Origin: Alitta virens
Lineage: Eukaryota > Annelida > Polychaeta > Phyllodocida > Nereididae
Assembly (NCBI GenBank): GCA_932294295.1
Contig: OW028583.1
Coordinates: 1,143,501-1,207,500, forward strand
Reading direction: 5' to 3'
Length of the DNA stretch: 64,000 bases
Under the pieces are notes generated by a model. That model did not search any database. It was not told the origin of the DNA and saw only the letters and a program-made list of their open reading frames with translations. Below, in pieces: positions 30,101 through 50,200 of this stretch; within the stretch, counting starts at the first letter, position 1, and the number at the start of each line of letters is the position of its first letter. The position numbers were made by a program, and so were the translations under genes.

Positions 30101-31588
30101 TTAATACTGTTAAAGCGATAACAAGATTTTTCTTGTTGCTTAGTATTTGTAATATCTCATGGACGCCTAAATGATCGTTAATCATCTTTAATTTTTGTGA
30201 ATTACGATATAATCATCACTCCATACATATTGTTTATATATTCATGCATCATGTTCATAATATCTAGATTATAGCGATTGCACTACACAAAAGATCGAAA
30301 CGAAAATACAAGAATTACCTCCAATCCGCAGAAAATTACATCAAACTCAAGTTAATGCCAAAAAAAAAAAACTTTCATACCACCCAATCATACAGAGATC
30401 TTGCTCGCATCATAAAATAACATTTACTATTTTAATTTAACTTTTGCCGATACTTGAACATCAAATTTTATCACTTTGGAGTTTTCAAATATCTTTAAAC
30501 CAATCTCAGAAAATTCTTCCTTGTCCATTTCCAAAAAGGTTAGACCAAAAAATAAGAGTTTAAATAAATATTAAATGAGACAGAATTTTAAGATTTCAAC
30601 TACAACAAAGCAATCTATGCTTCTCGCATGGTATATATTTTAATGTGGTTTTTATTAATTTTTTTCTAAGACAAAAAGACAATTTCTAAGTTCAATTCCC
30701 TCGGCAGTGTCAAGCAATAAACGAAAACGAGGCTTGAAAATGACATTCTTGTACACAAATTCTTTCATTCACCCAAAACATAAGTTAATTCAATATAATC
30801 AAATATTCCTGTCTCTCGTCAGCTTTTATCTACGTTGGAAAATAACCATATGACAGCATCTTTGGTATCTGAACATTTTAACCAAAGGTAATCATCCTAA
30901 TACGCGCACTTGTTGTTTTTAGCAGTCAGATATTTCTTTCATTCTTTCATTCAAATGACAATTTAGCAGCATGAACAAACAAAGCTCATCGGCAATGCAT
31001 ACATAACAAATATGCAAAAGTACGTTACGCGAATATTGTACATATCGTACAATACACGCGAAATGTACACTGAAATGTATTGTAAGGAATCAAGTTGTAT
31101 AAGTCCTATCTCTAATCAACATTCATAACCCTTATTACCTATCAGTTTATATAGCAACAACCTTTCAATGGTTTCAATTCGTATCATCTTATTCCTTTCA
31201 TGGTGTATCTGGTAATACACAACAAATTGTTTGGATTTGTGATTATGAAATAGCACTGGAAATGCACCTAACTCGCATTTTACTATTTAAAAAATCAGAC
31301 AAATCGGAGTAATATTTGTGAATAAATTAGATCTGCAAATAACAATTGTCTCATTTTCCTGAATTATGAATTGATTGATCATATATAAATTTTTTTTCAA
31401 ATACGTTTAAATCACTGACTAAATCGCATTTTAATTGGTGTCGGAACGAATTAAGATTTCTTTCTAAGATGACAAAAATCTCATTTTCCATTTTTTTGTC
31501 AGACAAAAATACAATTACCAACTACCTCCACCTATTCCGCGACAGAATTAAAATTCCATCTCAGTTTATTATATATTTTTTTCTTTTT
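27101..31588. other. Intergenic spacer ZMYND8-TRAM1 (4.5 kb)
   Basis: Upstream of ZMYND8 and downstream of TRAM1. AT-rich. It holds an (AT)n run (27610-27638) and one SINE (27939-28130); otherwise I see no gene, repeat or conserved signal. The right part must include the TRAM1 3' UTR. An AATAAA on the minus strand at 31566-31571 is close after the stop and could be a proximal polyadenylation signal. Confidence 0.6.
27939..28130 (-). mobile_element. tRNA-derived SINE with 15-bp target-site duplication
   Basis: On the minus strand it starts GGGGGCCTAGCTCAGAGGTA (A box TAGCTCAGAGGTAG) and carries a B box (GGTTCGATTCC). The body GCCATCC...CTAATTAGCCC follows, and the tail is a (CA)n tract. The 15-base ctagggtctcaatct flanks it on both sides (27924-27938 and 28131-28145). 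A full-length, rather young insertion; not a functional tRNA gene. Confidence 0.92.
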
Positions 31589-39710
<8,122 letters not shown>

Positions 39711-39739
39711 TCACAACAATCCTAGTGATGTGGCTTCTC

Positions 39740-39800
39740 TTGGGATGAGAGGAAGTAACCACTGCGCATGCGTATTCTGACTCTATTCCTGTGCTCCGCA
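39740..39800 (-). promoter_or_regulatory. TRAM1: Probable TRAM1 core promoter with NRF-1 site
   Basis: The palindromic tgcgcatgcg (39763-39772) lies about 60 bases upstream of the ATG. It matches the NRF-1 consensus core, typical of TATA-less housekeeping promoters. Also ggaagt (an ETS-like half site, about 39751). No TATA box seen. Confidence 0.55.
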
Positions 39801-41272
39801 CTCGAATGACACAATCACTCCTATTGGTCGTTATTAAAAACGTCTTTTTTCACATAATTTTGAGGGCGTTTGAACAAAGATTGAAATTTGTGGATAGTTC
39901 TTGTGATCGGTTGAATGATTATGATCCAGAAATGCCTTTAATCAATGCATTTTTGATGGGACATGTTGCGTCACCTAGTGTTAATGACATTTACAAGAAC
40001 AACATGTGCTGCCACTAACCTGTGGATCCATGAACTACAAAAGTTTACTTGACACATCAAGGCATTTCATATTACACCATTTCAGCCTGAGGGCATATTT
40101 GCACTGGTGACTTCAATTCTGATAAGAGAGATAAACTACAAACAAACCCGTACTTTATACTGAATAGTAGCTACAGTTTATTTACAAACAAATGAATCAA
40201 TGCATAATAGAGATGAGGCAACACAAATAATGAGTACAGTTGCAGGAAAAACACACCTTTTTGTCATATCAAACTTTGCAGCAACTGTTTTCCAAACTGA
40301 CATTGAAGCTTATATTTCACAAATACGCCTGTAATTAGTGTGTAAAGCCAGTAAATTCAGCCATTTGAAATATTTTAAAACTATACAAGCTAGCCGCAAA
40401 CCTCTATAAGTGATTTAAAGGCAATTACATTCATCACTAAAGTTTTAAGTTCAGTTCACATATCACAATACACCACTGGACAATTGAAAAAATGGTTCAT
40501 TAAGGCATCTTTATAAGTTTTGACTTCACTAATCTACCTGTGATAGGTTGGTTATTAGCATTATCAAGTCTAAAATTCATAAAAGTGCACAAGAAGCACT
40601 TAAATGCATGCGTATTATTAAATTCGCTTAAAACGTTATTAATCATAATCAATATTATTTAATATGTTTGGGCAACTCACTCATTCTCTTAATAAAAATA
40701 ATAATTAATGATGAATGAACAATTATGTGAAATGACAATAATTTAACTGGAATGAAAAAAATTATCACCGTCACCTTTTCAACAGAAAGGGGATAATAAA
40801 CCCAATGCTGACATTCTCTAATAATAATTCTTATTTCTTTGCAATTTTATTAATTAACTTAATCTTGCATATTATTTAGAAATGTTTCAGACAAACAACT
40901 GAGAAGATTATACTTTCATGGTAGAAAAGTAGTCACGTAGTTAATGAGTTAAATAAATTACTTACGCTCGGAAGCTTATACAGCATCACATATATTTGAT
41001 ATATATATTAAATATATATATGCACCATTCAGTAACTCCGATGTAAATATTTACACGCCGCAAGCAATTAATAAATAATCTAAGCAAAATTTACATATAT
41101 TTACAAATGACACGATTATAATACAGGCTTTAAATTACATGATATCAACAGCAAATTAATTTGGTTACTCAATAAATAAACAAGGGTACAATATACTGAA
41201 TGTTTGGACACATAGCAGAACAAAGTATGTTTCTCTAGCTGTGTAGATAACAAAATATACATAATACCTTAA

Positions 41273-41484
41273 AGGCTGGTCCATTTAAAAAAGAGGGGGG
41301 GGGGGGGAGTTGGACAGAAAATTTTTCAGATGACAGGGTCTTTTTTCTGCACTTAAGATGTTAAGACAATACTAGTCAAATCCCCCCTCCCCCCCCCCTT
41401 TTTCTCTTTTCGAGAACTCCCCCACTTTTTCAAAAACCTTCCTGTGCACCCCCTCCCCCCTCTCTTTCCTAAATGCACAGCCCT
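41273..41484. mobile_element. Poly-G/poly-C inverted-repeat element, copy C
   Basis: aggctggtccatttaaaaaa then a G run at the left; C runs and tcctaaatgcacagccct at the right. Interior ttaagatgttaagacaatac resembles the other copies. Confidence 0.78.
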
Positions 41485-43288
41485 AAGCTCATTCAGTTTA
41501 AAAAACATTCAAAAACCAAAACACTGTGTTAGATAAAACGTCAAATATCAGAAGTACAAAGTTACGTGTATAATTATAATACGTCAACCTTTTTTAAGGC
41601 AGTTACATTCAATAGACAATTGGTTACTCGTTAATTACAGTATTTCGCATATAATTAACATATAATTAACATGTAGTATTTCTATCACTGGGTAAAACTG
41701 AAAAGTATATAAATGCCACGTAATTATCACTCCTTTATTTGCTTAGCTTTGGTTGAGAATAACCAGTCTTAAGTTATAATTCTTATTCGAGTGCCATAGG
41801 TTACCATGGAAACTTAAAACACACGTTACAGATAAATAGTACATAGCGCATTCAATGCATGGAACATTCCATTAATTGGGTTTTTGACCTTTATTAAAAA
41901 AAGACATTTCGTGGAGTACTATCTACTAATTAATCTACAAATTATTTTACAAAATATGATCACAGTTATACAGCGGTTGACGTTTTGAAACAACTCCGCA
42001 ATCGAACGTTTTGCGAGCGAATTGCTTTCAATAATAACCTTGATACTGTAGTTTGAAACTAAGCTTATAGGTTACAACTTGACATTGATTCTTGCACAAT
42101 TTCAGAGAGAAAAGATTTAGCATGAGGTTTTAAGAGACGACAAAGCAGTCCGAACTGATCATCACAATTGTCCGCAAAAAGAAAGCACCAAATTGAGCAG
42201 AGCAGAAATTAGGAATATAACACAAAGAAACATAGGGTGGGAATACGGTTAAGTGGACAGCCAATTAGAGTCAAAGTTATTTCACAATGTTTCTTCGCTT
42301 AAGTACCAAAAGTGACTGATACGAACTGCTGTGGTAATTTATTCATAAATGATCAATTTCAATAAAATATTTCCGAATCATTTAGCTTCAGTCGAAGCCA
42401 TGAATGCCAATATCGAAACAGTTCACATGAGATTTTATGATATTGAGGAGATTGCATCATTCACTAAAGTATTCTTACTGTTAATTAAGAACTGGTAAGA
42501 TCATTGTCGATGGCTCCGAACATGGAGTCATAAGCTCTCAGAGATAGTTTCGAATGGGAACAAGACTGATTACAGTGTCAGCAGCGTCATCCATCCTCGA
42601 ATATTTAAAGCTGTAACTCAGTCAATTTGGGTCCAATTTTCACAATTTAAATGTTATTATGCAGCTAAATTCATTCAGCTTTAGAATATTAGGTTGTTAT
42701 AAATCAATCACATCAATTGTAGTTGTGCCAGCATTTTTACGGCCATACTCGTTTGTCCATATTTGGAAATAGCAACGTCTTGAGTTTTCTTACTTGGGCA
42801 CGAATAGAGGTCATTCTACGTGGTATGAAATGCAGATCACCCGACCCATATCACCCACTATTTCAATGGATATGGCTGCAATTGGGGAATAAATTGACTT
42901 ATCAGAGCTCTGTAAATTATCAGGATATTACTTACTTCCTAGTACTATGGAACATAGATTTACTTGAGGAACAGTGACACATTAATAGGAGCACACTAAA
43001 ATGACCAACATATATCTCATGCATATTCTTTAAACACCTAGACACTCAACTCACTGGTTTGCTTACAATTCTAATTCAAGTTTATTTTTCAATGATCAGC
43101 TTTCCTTTGGAAAAATACTGGTGACACTGGCGCACCCTGGTGAATATCGCAGACACTACATAATTTGAACAAGTCGAAGTAGACATAGTTAGCTACAATG
43201 CACTACTTACTAATGATTGTTCTCACACGTTAAGGTTTAAAACTAATGCCTATCAGTTGCATTGTGTCTGACGACTTTAAACAACTAA

Positions 43289-43312
43289 ATTATTTTATAT
43301 ATATATATATAT
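43289..43312. repeat. (AT)n microsatellite
   Basis: About 24 bases of alternating AT in the TRAM1-CAMSAP spacer. Confidence 0.9.
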
Positions 43313-44132
43313 AGCAGGGAATAAAAGTATGATTTCCTTGTAATGAAGCCACAAAATGGTTACTATTTTCACTAATAACACTTTCATAAACACGCTACTA
43401 CCAATTTTGTTCACAGTGCACATAAAATGCATTTGCATACGAGCAATGGACTAAACGTAAAATATCGCATTCAAGCCAATTTTAATCTTTTTAAGTCTGC
43501 GATCATGAACAGATTGTGATTTTACTTTGATTCCATGCTCCGACTACTTTTTTCTTGAATTTCCATTTCACTGGATTCGTGGTTATTTCGATTAATAATT
43601 TGATGCTTGTTTCAATTTTGTGCCGAAGCAAATATGGACCATTTTGACTGATAATGACTAGGGTTAAACTTAGTGAACCTGATATATTTGAAGTAGTATT
43701 GTGTGTCGAGTAATAATATTATTGTTCGGCCTCTAAACAGCACTAAAAAATTAGGCATCAGACCTACTTACGACGAACAATTTTTGGACTGTCGAAAAAT
43801 GTTGTGTTATATATTAATTAGTCCAAATGGACTTCGATTTCAATGTATATTCTTAAAGTCTGCACGCAATAAAGCGTGCCTTGCGACTATTGGTAATATC
43901 ATCCGATTATTTATGTATCATTTATGACTGTATATCTAAGTACCTCCATGCAAATATACATTATATCTGTAGGTAATATGACGATAATAATAATTCACGG
44001 TATGACTACTATTGTATCAAAGACTATCGAGCTTTGCATCTAATACCTCATATTTAGGACATCAGCAATGCTATAAGAAATCACAAAACAATAAAAGATA
44101 GATTCTCTAGATGTGCTTGCCATAGATTTAAA

Positions 44133-44271
44133 TTAGTAGAGATTAGCCTTGCGTGTAGTGGGCACCACCTTCTTCTGCCAGAAGTGATTGTAGAGCGTGA
44201 TGGCGTCTATCGAGACGGAGATATGTTTTGTCGACGTGACCTCCGTGAAGCTTTTAGCACCAGAGTTATAC
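44133..44271 (-). CDS. CAMSAP: CAMSAP last exon, CKK domain end and stop
   Basis: YNSGAKSFTEVTSTKHISVS, then IDAITLYNHFWQKKVVPTTR KANLY and TAA at 44133-44135. The SIDAITxxxxxWQKK motif closes CKK. Confidence 0.95.
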
Positions 44272-47200
44272 CTGAAATGAACAAAATGTAAGAATCGAAC
44301 TTGAAATCAGTGTTTGACTGATAAATTGTGATAATCTATTTGCTGAAGATCGCTGTAGATTGAATAGAATATCATAGAACAACTTTAATTTGTGGCTAGT
44401 GGAGAAAAGTCATTTTAAAGTGACACTTATTAATGCCATTATCTTAAAAGATCATACGGAAAAAGTGCAGTATAGCGGACCCAGATTTTTTACCATATTT
44501 AACAAGCCTCGTTCCTGCATAAGAAGTCAAATTCTTGGATTCAATAAATGACGTCACAATCTAATGACGGAGGTTTTTTTTATTTTTCACTCACGGCAAG
44601 AACAGTGTTAATTTTTCTTTTTCTCACACCCCCGCTACCCTTAACCAATGTTATCCTTCTAGCACTAGATCTTCAAAACTTGGCGAGTGTTGGTTAAAAA
44701 TAATGCCTATATTTGGCGTCCATAGATTATAAAATATATCATAACTTTGGGTCCGCTATACTGCACTATACCCGATCATATTATATTCTCTTCTTCATTA
44801 GACAGTGATCAAGGTGAAGGACAGCTCCACTGATGGTCCAGAGTCTTTAATTCAATTCAATTAATATTATTTCATTTCATAGCCATTATGTTCTTTACAA
44901 ATGAGCTACATTCCAAATGATGTCATTCGCATGCAAATTAAAATTGCCAGGATGAATTGCAATGTCTCACTCCCACATCATTAATTAACCGCGCCATAAT
45001 TAGAGGGCTGAAATATCTCACTCATACCAGTTATTTTCGCTCTGTTAATGCACTTACTTGTAAAAGCGTTCCACCATCCCGTTAGTAATACTTTTTGGTC
45101 CGTTCCCACTAATCTTAGAGATTTCTTCCGTTTCGGGATTAAAAGCGTAAATCGACCGGAACTGTTGTCCGTGATCTCGGAACAGGACCAGGAAATGCTT
45201 GGCGTCACACTTCGCTACTTCCTGTAGAAATAAGCATTCAAAATTTGAATATTTTTTTAAACATGAGTTATTTCTTAAATCTCACAACTGCGGAGTTCTT
45301 TCATATCATCAGATTTTTCAGAAATCGGGAGGGGGGGGGGGGTGGGGGTCCTGGGGAAAATTGATATCGGGGTAGGGTTGGTTGACCAGTATTTTCTTAA
45401 TATATAAAAAAGCGGGGGTGGGGTGGTCTCTCAAGAACCAGATATCGGGGTGCGGGGCGGGTCTGAAAATCTTCAGGTCTGCCCCCCCCCCCCCCCCTCT
45501 TTTTTTAAATGCAGCAGATCTAATATACATATATCTATTAACTACTTTAAAAAAAAAATCATAAAAAATCATCTGTCACCACCTACCTCTAGCATCTTAT
45601 TCTTCAGGTCGGTGTTGACGATCCCGGCCAAACAGCAGTGACACAGGGCGTTGCTGATAATATTCCTATTCGATTTCTGACTCGGTTTCACGAAGAGTTT
45701 GGGACCTGAAACAGACGCAGATGGAGCCATGTGAAATACTTATTCCCCAAATAGCATCTCCGTTAAATACCTAACTAGTCATGAACATTTCGTTCCATTT
45801 TAAGCTGAAAACGTAAACAACGATATTAAAACGGATTGATAAGATATATCTGAAAGAAAATGGCGTAGCATGAGAAACATACTTGGAAATCTGTAATGAA
45901 TTGCTCAACATTTATATTAAACAGAATCGCACAGCATTGCGACATACATAGATTCCTAGTACATTTAATTGTACAGCTTATGGATTTTGTCCAAATTACA
46001 TTTTAAAATACACATATACCATATTACAATATTATAATACCATTATGAAACAAATTTGCCATCATGCAGATATTGAAAGGTGCATAGAATCGGAATGGTG
46101 TTAACAAGATAATGCCGAGAAGTCGTTATTTTGGGAATAAGCAAGAATGAGAATTAATTATTTTTTTCCAACCTTATAGTTGTTTCTTTGTAATTTAGTA
46201 TGTGTATCTGCAGTTGAATTATTACTTTAAGGAATTAAGTTGTCTTAATAGGAGAGTATACATGAAGCGTTACCATGGTTACTGCCATTAAGAAGAAATA
46301 ACCTAACTATAGTATACAGAGTAAAGAATGTAAATGAAGCTAGGAATAATTCACTAATACAGTCAATATTGATTAAATTACACTAAAACTTGACACCACC
46401 TCTAAATTCCACAATTTTTACTTAATTCTGAATATTTAGGACTTCGATACCATTACTTATATTTTTATTATCTTTTATCAAACCGTTTTAAAATTAATTC
46501 CATTTTAGAAAACTTTACAAAAAAACTTCATGACACTTTGAACATAATGGAATGTTAAATATCCATGCTGGGAGACAGTTAAACATTTCTTTGTCGTTCT
46601 CCGTCACATGTAACGCACAAGCATGAACCATAAGCGATGTTTTCGAGCTTGCTTTTAAGGCAAAATGTTCTCTGTTCAAGTTACCCATCACCACTTACAA
46701 AGTAAGTTTCCACGTTACGTTTCATGACCAACTTAGATTCAACGGCGGTTTTTGCATTGAAATTACCTAATAAGGTGTTACAGGCTGTTTTCCTGTGAGC
46801 GACACAGCATATTATGCAATATACTGTATTACGCTACACCCTGTCTTGCAAACTGGTCCATTAAATAAATTATAAACAAATGTGTATAGCTTCTTTTCAG
46901 AAATTAAATCAGTGTTCTGCAGTTGGCCATGAAAAATAAACACGAAATTTGAACCACTTTGTTCATATCATATACACCAGGTGTCTTCTTTGTTCCTGCG
47001 GTAGTCTTACCACTAGAGGGCGCTGTGGTGTAAGTACTTGTTAGTGCACGCAACCACCACCAGGGTTAGCACACAAACATCAGAGAGCACACTAACCATT
47101 GCTTCCAGAACGGCTACTTAAATTTGTCGTAGAAGCGCTGTGTTTTGCGCTCAGACTTGTCATAGAACCGCCGTATGCTTTACTGACGAGACTGGTGGTG

Positions 47201-50200
47201 GAGCCACCATACTTTTTAATCGGTGGCGCCACCACTTTTGTAGTGGCCAAACTGGAAACTGAACCGCTGAGGAGTCGACTACTTAGGGGTAACGACCGAC
47301 CTGAAATAACACATAACACCCACACGCAACTTAAAACAAGAAAAGTTAGTCGCACACAGTGACCAAACACAAAAAATAAAATTATCCCTCGGTCTATAAT
47401 GTCCGGATATACAGTGTCGTTGGTAACGGAAAATTTATTTACACAACATCGAAAGCAAAAAGCTACTATACAGCTGACGTTCAAACAATTAAACTACAGC
47501 AATTTATTAAGTTTGAATTTAGCATTCAATTCAGAACACAACAAAACACAACTGAGTATCTTTACAAAACCATAAAATAAAATGTTATACCACAAAGAAC
47601 AAATGAATGTTATACAAGGAAAGTATCTTGGTGAAAATGAATCAGAACTGTTCATTGATTGGAATGAATGTCTCTCTAAGTGACTTAGGTGGATTTAATT
47701 AGTTTTCAGAACTCTAGTTAAGGCATGACAGTATTTTCAAGAGCCAGTTTTTACGATATGGTCAGAAAAACTGGCATTCCAACCTTGTTGCTCGAGAAAA
47801 AGTAGGTGTTTCAATCTAGCGTCTTATCAACACACAACGAAAGTTACAATGTGAACCATAAATGCATACGGACTGCGTGGAGAGGGGAGAACAAATCATA
47901 GTTTGTGATCCGCAATTTTATTGATTGTCGTGTTTGTGTCAGAATTTTGGTGATCAAACAATGGTATACAACAATCCCATCACCACGGAGACTCACCAGA
48001 ATAATCGCCGGTTGCCAAGGCAGCGTTTTGAGAGGTCAGAGAGTTACTGTCTCCCTCTCCGACGGCTGCTGGTGATGCTCTCTTTCCTGAAAAGTTGCGA
48101 CCTAGTGAGTTACTGGCTGTGGCTCTCCAGGAGTACGGTGACTTTGCCCACCCTTTAATAGGTCAAGGTCAGGTCAAAGGTCAAGTATGGAGGCAGAAGG
48201 TCAGATCGTGACCCAGTTGGTGCACACAAACCGAAACGAAGCACATTGAGTGTAGATGCATCACAACATGGAAGACGGGATTTAGTTCACACCATACAAC
48301 AATGGTAGTCATGACAACGGTGCGTCAGGTAAGTTTATGAAACGAAACGTGAATAAAAAGAAAAACACAATTTAGTTCCACTGAAAAAAGAAACGGCACA
48401 AAACACCAACACCGTGTTGAGTAACACCTTTTACCAAGAGTACAAGTTATTGAATGTCGATGTTAAAATCGCCGATAGAAATTAATTCACCAACGCGTTA
48501 GAATGAGAACCACACCACCAAAGCGAGGATTATTTCACTTCTCCGATTAACTGTGTCACTGTCGGGATAGAGATGATGTCACGATTCCCAGAATCCAGTC
48601 TTAAGAGTCAGGTTCCAGGAGTCTGAGAGCCCAAATACTACCAGGGAGGGTTTTTATTTAGGGAGGGCATGTGATACCGAAGTGACACAGTTAAGCTCAG
48701 TAAAATGTAGGTCAACCATCGGACAGGTAAGTCCTCGCTTAACCTTAGAATTAGCACTGATTGCCATGGAAACCAGAATCAAGGAAAAATATTAGGAAAA
48801 GACAAAATCAGAGGACACCAGAGAGGAAGAATTAGACATTGAGAAAACGGCGTTATTAGAGAAAGATCATGCCGATTAAGAAGTATTGACCAGCACCGAC
48901 CCATCTTGTAATATTATATTACAACCAAATATAAAAAGCCAAAATTAAACATAATATTTCCACAATCTTGATCAATATTCTCAATTACCAAACATCAAAC
49001 GGTGTTTTAAATAGAATGACAAATTGTTCCTCCAACATTTGCTTACGGCAACATTGATTGTTCTCAAGCATTAACAATAGTTTCTATGATATATAATAAA
49101 CACCTTGATTATTTGGAAAAAGAGGGTAGCACAGAAAAAAAGATAATATGATTATGTTAACAAAATCAAATTTAAAAACGGCAAAAAAAAAAATCCAAAT
49201 TAAACCACAAATTTGCCATGTCTACAAAGTACAAGAACCTTGATAAACATATCTTTATTACTACATCTAATTTGCAGTCTCTAAAATCTACACTATTTCT
49301 AACATGCAAATATCAAAACTATGCGCCTATTGAAATTATGCAAATGAGGCTGACCTGGACTAGGGGGTCTTCTGTGGGTCATTGCGCCAAATGATAAATA
49401 AGCACCGTCGACCCCTTCCTCAGGGGGTGTGATTTTGGATGCCGATGTTGACATAATGTTGCCTGGAACTGTATTATATATATATATATATATATAGTAT
49501 TGTAGAAACAGAATTAAGGCCAATCTTAAAAATATTCCCGTTTCAGGTTACGCGACCGCATAGAATAAATGCGTATGACAAATTTTTTCCAGCTATTATA
49601 AGTTTAAAACTAACTGCGTTGTCTTATTCTTTAAAATGGGTAATTTCTGAGGTCAAAAAAAAAGTCCTACCGAACAATGGAATTTTCAAGTGTCATATAA
49701 GCCCCAACAGAAATATTTTTAAGACTGGCCTAAATACAATACATTGCAAGCTGTGTATGCTTGTATAACCAATTAGACAACCAATCAGACAATACTGTAC
49801 TTATATAATATACACTTTGCTACAATTTCCCTGGAACGTCATAGATATAGTTTGCCTGAGTGATCTGCTGTTCACTTAAGCGTAGTTATTGTCTGTGAGC
49901 GCTCGTTCACAGTCAGAGGACACTGCATAGGCTGAGTTCGTGCGAATCTTATCAATAAATGGGAGGCAAAAATCGTTTTGTTATTATTTATCGCTAGACA
50001 ATGAAATTTTGTATACAGTAGTTTTGATCACAAGACACAGATTTAGGCATCAGCAGGTCTTTAAATTACGCCCAAAACCCCCGCGATACGCAATTTCAGG
50101 TGAGCCAACTCAGCCCAGGGTTTGTCCTCTGACTGTGAACTAGCGTCCACACAAAATAACCGATAAAGTGATAGCATACCCCTTACCTTGTCAAAATAAA

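Larger units (their letters stand above)
39801..44132. other. Intergenic spacer TRAM1-CAMSAP (4.3 kb)
   Basis: AT-rich. Contains a poly-G/poly-C inverted-repeat element (41273-41484), an X-box-like motif (41800-41813) and an (AT)n run (43289-43312). No exon-like sequence. The right part must hold the CAMSAP 3' UTR. Confidence 0.6.

Noticed and set aside
42723..42977. 84-codon frame in the TRAM1-CAMSAP spacer
   Set aside because: No family resemblance; length is expected by chance in spacer DNA of this size.
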